Shown: one piece after another, positions 56,246 to 64,000 of the stretch
Layout: every line of letters starts with the position of its first letter
How positions within the stretch are numbered: position 1 is the stretch's first letter
Assembly: GCA_002197995.1 (NCBI GenBank)
Contig: NGZR01000003.1
Coordinates: 5,642,001 to 5,706,000 of the forward strand
Direction: 5' to 3'
DNA from: Gaeumannomyces sp. JS-464
Taxonomy: Eukaryota > Ascomycota > Sordariomycetes > Magnaporthales > Magnaporthaceae
DNA length: 64,000 nt
Made by a program: the position numbers and the translations under genes
The notes under the pieces: model-generated
Seen by the model: only the letters and a program-made list of their open reading frames with translations
Told to the model about the DNA's origin: nothing
Databases searched by the model: none

Positions 56246-56655
56246 ATGAGACCCTCAGCCGCACTCCCCCTCCTGGCCGGCGCCGCCGGCGCCAGCCCCC
56301 TGGCGGCCGGCAGCGGCGGCGACGGGCCGCTCGTGGCCGGGCGCCAGCAGGCGTGCCCCAAGGTGCACGTGTTCGGGCGCGCGAGACGACGGTGCCGCAG
56401 GGCTACGGCACGTCGCAGGGCCTCGTCAACATGGTGCTGCAGGCGTACCCGGGCAGCAGCTCGGCCGCCATCGTCTACCCGGCCTGCGGCGGCCAGGGCT
56501 CCTGCGGCGGCGTCAGCTACGACAACTCGGCCGCCCAGGGCACCCAGGCCGTCGTCCGCGCCGTCACCGACTTCAACTCGCGCTGCCCCAGCACCAAGAT
56601 TGTGCTCATCGGGTACTCGCAGGCATGTGTAACCCGCCAAACGCCTTTTTTTCTT

Positions 56656-56698
<43 letters not shown>

Positions 56699-57263
56699 AC
56701 TTGGGCCCTTTCGGCGGCCATAGATAGAAACGCCCTTGGGTTGCCCGCACCGGCTGACACGTCTTCCTCCTTTTAGGGCGGCCAAATCATGGACAACGCG
56801 CTCTGCGGCGGCTCGGGCGCCACCCTCACCGGCAAGGCCCTCGAGTCCGTCAAGGCCGCCATCTTCATGGGCGACCCCCACAACGTGGCCGGCCTCCCTT
56901 ACAACGTCGGAACCTGCAGGGCACAAGGGGTAAGAGCAAACCAGCCTCCATATCTATATACAGAGCGTCTCGACGAGTGTGCGCGCCACTAACCGCAGTT
57001 GTTTTTATGCAGTTCGCTGCTCGGCCGAGGGGCTTCCAGTGCAGGCCTGCCAACCCGTCCATCATCCAGTCGTACTGCGACGCCACAGACCCGTAAGGAC
57101 TCGCAGCCTCGCCTGTTTGCTATAAAGACAAATCTAACATCCAAAACCTCCCCTATACAGGTATTGCTGTAATGGCAACGATGCTAATTCACACCAGCAA
57201 TATGTTAACAAATACGGTCGCCAGGCCCTGGAGTTTATTAAAAAGCTCCTCGGCGCTGCGTAA
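56246..57263 (+). CDS. Secreted CE5 acetylxylan esterase / cutinase-like
   Basis: A serine esterase that removes acetyl groups from xylan (CE5, cutinase fold). Exons are 56246-56622, 56777-56929, 57013-57092 and 57161-57263. Signal peptide MRPSAALPLLAGAAGASPLA is followed by a short propeptide to GRQQACPKVHVFGARETT. Landmarks are GYGTSQGLVNMVLQAYPGS, YPACGGQGSCGGVSYDNSAA, the nucleophile in GYSQGGQIMDNALCGG, the catalytic Asp region DATDPYCCNGND and the His in SHQQYVNKYG. Paired Cys match the family. The first intron uses a GC donor (CAG|GCATGT) and splits the GYSQ/GG motif; introns 2 and 3 are GT-AG. One base is missing near 56378 (GGGCGCGCG); restored, the CDS is 238 codons, a normal AXE length. 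It would act together with the GH51 enzyme on arabinoxylan. Confidence 0.88.
56623..56776 (+). other. GC-AG intron with 40-base T run
   Basis: 154 bp, donor GCATGT, acceptor TTTTAG. T run at 56658-56697, immediately preceded by ttctttcttt. The reading requires joining GYSQ to GGQIMDN, so the non-canonical donor is well supported unless the C is a miscalled T. Confidence 0.75.
56658..56697. repeat. 40-base T run in esterase intron 1
   Basis: The longest homopolymer seen in the window, inside the GC-AG intron of the acetylxylan esterase gene. Confidence 0.9.
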
Positions 57264-58164
57264 ATGGAGGAAACCCCAGACGAGGTTCCAAGGCCGGAGA
57301 GCGTTTTGGACGCTGTGGTATAGCGGGCGGGCGAGTAGGACCATTAGGACCACGGCGTAGTATGTATATAAGAAAACGACGGGCTGCTATATATCACTCT
57401 TTCATTGCCACGTAAATCACGCGACGAAGCTCGACCAACGTGGATCTTGGGTCCTGCATATAAACTTGGTAGGCGGATTTTAGCCACAATCCCACGAAAC
57501 TCTGTTGTAGGCGGATCCTGTTAACTCTCCGGCCATTTGTCGACAGGCAGGTGCCATTAATGTTCCGGTGATTTATATACCAGCTTGGAGAATAATACAT
57601 GGCTCATTTCCGTTCACCACCGCACCAAAAGCGAGGAATCGCACGTTGGTGTTTAGGTTCCAAAACCGTAGTCACATGGGAGATTCCAGTCGATAGTGTA
57701 ACATTGCCACGAGATCTATTGGTTTGTATAGGTGAAATTGTAACCTTTACAAGTATTTGGCATGTAAATATTTTTTACAGGACACGACGTGCCAAACAAC
57801 GAAACATGCGATTGCAATATATAAAATACTTCGGTCGACCGTTTGCCAGGAATCCCCAATAACCACCGACGTAGTCGGCGCAATGCGTAGGAGTACTTCC
57901 TTTAGAACAGGCGGTCGTGCTTCGACCAGACATTTGGTGCACTCTAACCAACGAATAAACGCTTCAAGCTTCCTCAGGTAAAAGCACAGGAGCGTGGAGG
58001 GACATGGCTCATTATACTGGACAGAGGACCAGCGCCGATGACGGTTCACCCGACCGACTATGCGACGGAACATACACCTTTTATGCGGTGCGTCTGTCAT
58101 CCCTCGAGTTTCTCGTCATAAGGTTGTTCCTCGGAACAACTGTCGACAGTTGCTAGGATGGGTC
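57264..58164. other. Convergent intergenic region, no gene seen
   Basis: A more AT-rich stretch (about 57.36-58.05 kb) with only short overlapping open frames and no domains. It lies between the 3' ends of the esterase and the mannosyltransferase. Confidence 0.4.
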
Positions 58165-60037
58165 TCATGGGCTGGCCCAACCACCGGCAACGTCAACCCA
58201 CTCGGCAAGACAGCTGCCTTCCTTGCCCTCGACGTCGACAATATCGGTGTCGCAACGGCAGCGGCAGCCGACACCGTTCTCCTTAGGAGCATCGAACTGA
58301 TCCCAGTACTGGTCCTCTTCGATCCGCTTGCGTTCGTCCAGAGTGGTCTTCTCCAGGAAAGGCTCGCGCTCTGTCTGGCGCGCAGGAGCGTTCGCCGGGC
58401 AGTGCTGGATCGTGGTGTGACGGTAGCCGAAATCACGGAAGTAGTGGATGTCGCGTGGCGCCAGAAGGGCACCAGCAGCAAGCGAATGGATGGGCGCGTC
58501 ACCCCACTGTGGCAAGAAAGATACAGGTTAGCAGCCGACTCGGAGCAATATATTGTAACAAGGCAACAGCCAAAGTGAAAAACAGAGGTAAAACAGCACG
58601 TACCCGTTCCATCCAGAAGCCTCCGCTGCGGTCCATCATCTCAAAGAAGTCTTCGTACTCCTGGCTACGGAACCAACTGAGCCGGGCAATCTCGAAGTTG
58701 GACCAGTAGTGGCACATGTTGTACTTCTCGCCCTCCATAGCCTCGGGGTCAATTTCCTTGGGCTTGTTGCGGTTGGGGTCGCTCCGCAGGACCTCCTCGG
58801 GCAGGCCAGACTTGTCTTCTTCGGGCTCCTTGTCGGGCATAGGCTCGATGAACATTTCCCACAGGCCCTTGGACTTGAGGCCCTTGAGCCTCTTGTAGGC
58901 CGAAGCATAACGGAAGATGTTGGGCACCGTCTCACGGAGCTCCTTGACGGCGATGGTGAAACCGTACGTTTTGTTGGCCTCAATCATCTTCAAAAAGGGG
59001 TCACTGCGAGGGGAAAAGAGTCGTTGTCAGCGCCTAGCCTCATCGTAAAGATGGTGTCTTGGGATGGGGTATTCGTACTAGGTAATGTCGCAGAAGTACT
59101 TGATTTCGGGCTCCAGGCGCCAGTACCATTCGTATTTGGCCAGAAGAGGGTGCTTGTAGAAGAATCTGTGGTATGGGGTGTTAGCACATGCGAGAGAGCA
59201 TGCGGTCGACAATGTTTTGGAATTCGCGTCAGACATACCCTGAGTAGAAGCGGCACATAGAGTGGTAGCTCTCCAGACCTCCGTACATGACGGCAGCGTC
59301 GCCCTGCTTGGCGATGCCCTCCTTGGCGACCTTCTCATCGATCCAGTCGGGGTAACCCCACATGTCCGGCCCAACGAAGCCAAACTCGACAGGAGCCGAG
59401 GTGTGGTTCCGGACGACCTCCTTGAAGGTCTCGTTGAACTCGCCGTTGTTGAGGAAGACGTAAGGGTAGTGGAACCAGCGGTTGAAGTGACGCTCAATGG
59501 ACTTGATGGACTGGATGACACCATCCAGCTCCTTGTTCCGGGCCAGGACGACGAAGGCGGCATTAGCGCGCGGGGCCTTGGCAGCTTCAGTCTTGGGGTC
59601 GAGACAGCCGGTAACGAAGACCTTGTCGTGGGCCTCGCTGATTTTTCTGAATGGTTGCCATGGATTAGCGATCAGCCTCTCACGGAGAAAGGTCGAAAGG
59701 GCCTTGAAGACGGGTGCCGCTGGGGAGATGGCAACGGAGCAAACGTACCGGATCGCCGGGGGCGCCCCGGCCGGGATCAAGATGCTGCCATTCGAGTTCG
59801 GATGCCTCACAAACATGACGAGGATCAGAATGACGACGATGCATGGGAACAAGATCACCACCCCCAGCGGCACCGACACGCTCGAGTTGCCTCGCAGTCG
59901 GAGAGGTCTCCGAAGAAGGCGAGGCGCGACCAGATTTTGCTCGGCCTCTGCGGCTTGTCCTTCTCACCAGCCGACGGAGCGCGGCGCGAGGGTCGGGGGA
60001 CGAGCCGTCTGGCTCGTCTAAAGAGATCCATGGTCAT
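58165..60037 (-). CDS. GT15 alpha-1,2-mannosyltransferase (KRE2/MNT1/KTR family)
   Basis: A Golgi type II membrane enzyme that adds alpha-1,2-mannose from GDP-mannose to N- and O-glycans of cell-wall proteins. Exons (minus) are 60037-59749, 59646-59239, 59165-59079, 59003-58604 and 58506-58165, with four GT-AG introns of 73-102 bp that join in phase. The start MTMDLFRRARR gives a basic cytosolic tail, then the anchor PLGVVILFPCIVVILILVMF. The catalytic domain begins ANAAFVVLARN, with GVIQSIKSIERHFN, YPYVFLNNGEF, YYHSMCRFYSG-type text (ESYHSMCRFYSGFFYKHP), WRLEPEIKYFCDITYDPF, KTYGFTIAVKE, NMCHYWSNFEI and GDAPIHSLAAGALL. One C is missing near 59900 (between GDLS and RLRGNSS); restored, the CDS is 509 codons. 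It is the best-conserved housekeeping gene in the window. Confidence 0.92.
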
Positions 60038-62386
60038 GGGTGACCGTGTATCCTGTACAGCTCTCCTATCCGCAAGATGTGTTGTGGATGGGCGGTGGGT
60101 GTGTTTCTTGTCGGCGGTGGTGCCGAGATGTTGATTAGGGCGAGAGATGGCGAGAAAAGTCTACTGCTTCTAGAAACGTAATAATGCCGAAAGGACTGCC
60201 TGTCGTTTCGTCTCGAAAGGTGGAGGTGGGAAGGATCCAGGGCTATTAAGAGCGTAGCGAATCTTCGAATGCTGCCAGGCGCATCGGGGAAGACGACGAC
60301 GACCAGCGGGATGGGTACGGTTGCGTGAAGCGATCAACGACCACCGCAGGCCGAGCCGGGTGTGCGCCTTTCCTTGGCCAAATGCGAGAAACGAGCGGCA
60401 GGGACGAGTCCCGTTGAACTGAAGTCGCGGGTGGAGGAGGTTGGGCGGTGGTGATGGACGGAGACGGGTCGAGGAAGCAGCCGGCGATAGGGTCGGGACG
60501 CGTCCAACAATTGGCAAGAAAAAAAAAATCGACCAGACGGTCAAGGGGCCGCCTCAACCCCGAAAAGGGCTGGGCTTGCTTATGGAGAGCGACTCGCCTG
60601 CTCGAGACAGTGCGAGCAGAACGGGATTATTGTTGTTGCGAAGGGGGGACAGCTGAGGCAGACAACGAAGCAGACATTGGGGCCAGCAAGTGCGGCCGCT
60701 GCGGTCGTCGAGATGTTGCGATGTGGCTTTCTCTGGTGAAGGAGAGGTCAAGCCAAAAGTGCGATGTCGAAACAGCAGGACGGCAGAAGATGGATCCTCT
60801 GGCCAGGTCTTTCTTCGGGTCAACTCTGATAAGAGAAGGCGTGCGCGCATGGATGGAGATTGGGACTTGCGGGTCCAGGCTGTCCGCCCCGGGCCAATTT
60901 TTCATTAGGAGAGAGATTACGGAGCCAACCGTGGCTGGAACGCCTCCTCCAGGAGAAAGTGGAGTCGCGTCAGGGCCGCCTGCCAATCAGCACGACAGCC
61001 GGAGCACTTCTTGATACGAACGATCAACCACAACACATAAAAGGTGCTAGCGTCTGCACTCTGCACCTGTCTGACCGCGGCTGTGGCTTGCCTGCCAGCT
61101 GGCAGTTGACGGCCGCAGGACTGTGCGTGCTGGGGACTCCGCCGCCTCTCCCACACTTTTCCACAGAACAAGCCCTTGAACAAACGGCCCGCACTGGCCC
61201 CCTTTTTTTTCTCCTCTCCCGCCAGGGCTGGCTTTTCTTGGTCTCCAAGATCGAGACTGGCGACTTGGCTCGGTTGCAACCACACCTAAAAATATGCCCC
61301 TGCGACGTCATTTGCCTTGCTGCGAGCCCCTTTTCGCGTTCCCACCTCGAAGGCAACCGACAGCTGCTCAAATCTGGGCGACGGGCTCCAGAGGGAGAAA
61401 AGGAAAGAGCAGCTGGCTGGACTGGCTGCGCATCCATCCCGAGTTTCGAAAACCACACCAGGCACAGCCCCGTCGATCCTGGACGCGTCTGGCTCAACGA
61501 AAAACAGGCTCCCTGGCGGGATTCCTGGAAACCGCCGCCATTGGCTGGGCCTGCGTGCCGCCCGTTCCACCGCCGCCTCGGACTCGGGAATCCAAGGATA
61601 CTTCGTAATCGCGCGGCGTACGGCTCACAGCCCGGCCGTGGAATTGTGGGATGGTGAGAGGATGCTCTCTCAAGGCCTCCGGGGACCGTGCTACCGGCGT
61701 GAACAATCATGCGTCTTTCAATTCCCGTCCTGGCGGTGCTGGGAACCAGGCTGTTATGGTCCTTCGATCTTGGCTACAGGCCTCCACTAAAACGCTCCAA
61801 AATTCGGACATTCCTCATTGTCAATCTTCGCCTATCGCCCGAAACTCTCATATCCGAGTGCGTTAAGCATGATGTTGTGGCAACTTGCGCAGAATTATTT
61901 CTACACATCCTTCTCTTTGCTCGAGCACTTCCAAAGTCCCAAGGCACCTTGGTGCATTACCCAACGAGTGTTGAGGCAAGGACCTTTTGCGGGGGGTCTT
62001 TTGCGAGGGCCTTTGCGAGGGTCTTATGCTCGCATTCCCTCCCCCGCAAAATCGGCCCCCAACTGTGCTGGCACACCACCTCAGCTGCTAGGTCAGGCTG
62101 TCGCAAAAGTCCCATCCCACCACGCCAGAGGCAAGCTGGATGGAAACTCGGGTCGCAGCTGAGTGATCTTTTGTCAACTGGCTCCTGCATTGCCGTCGCT
62201 GCCGCCAGTCTGCTACCACCACCTCCTGACCGAGTGCTCAAGTTGTCTCCGAGGCGTATAAGAAGGAGGAGTTCCATACTTGGGTGTCTTCGAATCACAC
62301 TTGGTTGCCCTCGAGATTTTCAACCTTCATATGCCCAGTCTCAGCATTTTCTGCAGCCCATCGCCGTTCAATACCAACAGCCAGCG
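60038..62386. other. 2.3-kb intergenic region between divergent genes
   Basis: Upstream of both the mannosyltransferase (minus) and the Clr5-ankyrin gene (plus). The longest open frame (60860-61657, plus, 265 codons) has no recognisable domain, an overlapping open frame on the opposite strand and atypical composition, and is not called. No RNA gene was seen. Confidence 0.4.
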
Positions 62387-64000
62387 ATGGAATCTCTTCA
62401 AGCAGGAGCTCTTGTCCGGCCACGGTGCTCCGAGGACCGGGAAAACCGGAGGACCATCATCGAGCAACTTTATTGGACCGAAGACCGGGGGCTTGGTGAG
62501 GTCATGGTCATGATGGAATATCTTCATGGGTTTTCTGCTTCGTACCTCTCTCCAAATTTGATACCTGCCTACCCGAGCACAGAATCATTGCCACTGACAT
62601 ATTTTGACCTAACCCCCATTCTTGTTCTGCACTCCCTATAGGACAAAACAGTACAAATCACAGTTCAAGAAGTGGCGCCTAGAGAAGAATATCAAATCCC
62701 AGGAAATGGTTCCAATCATCAACATACGAGAGGGGCGAAGGATTCTCGAGGGCAAGGACACCGTCTTTCGGCTCAGGAAACTGGAGGTCGCGCCGGAGAA
62801 GATTGACCGCTACATCAAACGACACAAGTGTGATCTTGGTGCGGACACATGGCTGTCCGCGGATCGCGGTGGGTTCGCCAGAGCTGGGACCCGGATGTCA
62901 CGTCTCCATGACCCTGAACCCGGCTGCTGATTACTCTGGCAGAGCAAACACCAACGGACATCGAATATGCCACACCCGGGAGACACAGCACTCCTGGGGA
63001 ATACAGCACTCCCGAAGAGTACTCGACCCCCGACGAATACAGCACGCCTGCGGGGTGCAGCAATCAAGTTGCTTGTAGCACTCCTTTAGCAACCCGCGCG
63101 TCCACTCCACCACCTCGCCGTCACCATAGCCCGGGTCATTTACATGGCAAACCTCCTCGGCATCTCCGCACGTTCCCCTGCAAAGTAAAGCCACCTCCTC
63201 CGACTAAGGTCGCTGCTCTCCAGCAGATGGGCAACCGTGGTCTCCCATCGCTCCGGTGCATGCGCCTCCTGACCTCCCATCATCGCAATGGAGAAACAGT
63301 GCAGGAGACACTCGGGCGATTTTGTCACCGCCACGCTCGGCGTCGGCTAGAGCCTTCTCTGGTGCATTAAGCATCGTCCAGTCACCTCCACCTCCAGCGC
63401 CTTATTCAACAGCGACTGAACCCGAAATTACGCTTTCATCAGCGCCCACAACGCGAACCACCGTACCCTTCCCCCCAGGCCGCACTTCGCCAGTCTCTTC
63501 GATCCGGGTGGCAGCTTTGCAGGGTACATCCAAAGCTCACATAATCTGCACATATCCACCAGCACAGGTGATGCTCAAGAAAAAGCCCGGCGACAAGGGG
63601 GGCAGCTCGGAGCTATAACAGCTTCCGTGGACTACGCAGGCTCAAATACGCTCCACGAAGCCGTGCTCTCTGGGGACGTGCCGAGAGTCCGGATGCTCCT
63701 TCACCACGGGTCTGAGACAGACTCGGCTCGGCCTGATGGCTATACTGCCCTGCATCTTGCGGTTCAGCATGATGACATTGGTATTGCCGGGGTCCTCGCG
63801 TATGAGGCGAACGTCAACGCCCGCTCTGATAATCCAGACATGGAGCCCACGCCGTTGCGCCTCGCTTGCATCCAGGGAAATCTGACCATGGTGCGGCTTC
63901 GCCATCACGGCGCCGACCCGAACATCTCCGGCACGCGTAAGCAGCGCTATTGGACCCCGCTGTACCGCGCGATTTTTCAGGGAAACGTAGACGTCGCAAC
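62387..64000 (+). CDS. Clr5-domain ankyrin-repeat protein (partial, right edge)
   Basis: Exon 1 (62387-62541) encodes the first part of a Clr5 domain (PF14420): RRTIIEQLYWTEDRGLGEVM and MEYLHGFSAS. After a 100-bp intron (62542-62641, GTACCT...CTATAG) it continues TKQYKSQFKKWRLEKNIKSQ. A linker follows (KDTVFRLRKLEVAPEKIDRYI), then five tandem hexapeptides of the form EYSTPx (62963-63052) and a Pro/Ser/Thr-rich region. Ankyrin repeats begin at about 63640: NTLHEAVLSGDVPRVRMLLHH, DGYTALHLAVQHDDIGIAGVL and TPLRLACIQGNLTMVRLRHH, running off the window. Frame moves back by one base three times (about 62840-62928, about 63340-63370, about 63600-63640), consistent with three base losses. Clr5 in fission yeast is linked to heterochromatin silencing; the role of fungal Clr5-ankyrin proteins is not established. 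Confidence 0.8.
62963..63052 (+). repeat. Five tandem 18-nt repeats encoding EYSTPx hexapeptides
   Basis: The units read EYATPG, RHSTPG, EYSTPE, EYSTPD and EYSTPA. They lie in the disordered linker of the Clr5-ankyrin protein; each unit offers Ser/Thr-Pro sites for proline-directed kinases. Confidence 0.8.

Noticed and set aside
60860..61657. 265-codon plus-strand frame between GT15 and Clr5 genes
   Set aside because: No domain, strong overlapping open frame on the other strand and erratic composition; likely GC-rich intergenic DNA.
1..64000. tRNA, rRNA or other structured RNA genes
   Set aside because: No cloverleaf, box A/B pair or rRNA-like stretch was recognised by eye; a covariance-model scan would be needed to exclude them.

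Overview
This is a window of filamentous ascomycete (Pezizomycotina) genome, most likely a Sordariomycete. The evidence is short introns of about 65-155 bp with fungal splice and branch signals, plus typical fungal proteins: HET, Clr5, GT15 mannosyltransferase, CE5 and GH51 enzymes, a fungal P450 and small secreted cysteine-rich proteins. RIP damage is heavy in repeats. The placement below Pezizomycotina is inference. All calls come from reading the sequence by eye; no database search was run.

Positions 1 to about 24.2 kb are an AT-rich, TpA-rich, CpA-poor island with essentially no intact gene. It holds three Ty3/gypsy LTR retrotransposons nested inside one another: A (678-21992) contains B (1229-15983), which contains C (8553-15825). 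Each has matched LTRs and a 5-bp target duplication. All three carry pol on the minus strand, riddled with stops. Right of them lies a minus-strand PIF/Harbinger transposase relic (about 22.85-24.18 kb). After a mixed spacer comes a Mutator-like (MULE/Hop-type) transposase relic on the minus strand (about 25.7-28.4 kb).

From about 29 kb the base composition becomes normal genic. In order: a small unknown gene with a RIP-like stop (29.1-29.8 kb, -); a cytochrome P450 (30.4-32.2, -); a secreted GH51 arabinofuranosidase (35.5-37.9, +); a secreted Cys-rich protein (41.6-42.1, -); a 232-bp MITE with perfect 78-bp inverted repeats (42.7-42.9); a small conserved-looking protein (43.4-43.8, +); a large HET-domain protein (44.8-48.6, +); a Kex2-processed repeat precursor (49.4-50.5, +); a four-pass membrane protein (51.4-53.0, +); a second secreted Cys-rich protein (53.3-53.8, -); a CE5 acetylxylan esterase (56.2-57.3, +); a GT15 alpha-1,2-mannosyltransferase (58.2-60.0, -); and a Clr5-ankyrin protein running off the right edge (62.4-64.0, +).

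Two themes link the genic half. First, several genes make secreted products: two plant-cell-wall esterase/glycosidase genes, two effector-like proteins and the repeat-peptide precursor. Second, nearly every gene has one or more single-base losses, usually in G/C runs. Adding them back restores the frame and makes each coding length a multiple of three, so assembly error is more likely than mass pseudogenisation. Gene models below therefore span those breaks. The best candidate for an undescribed system is the 49.4 kb precursor, which alternates two different peptide families between eight near-identical Kex2 spacer cassettes.
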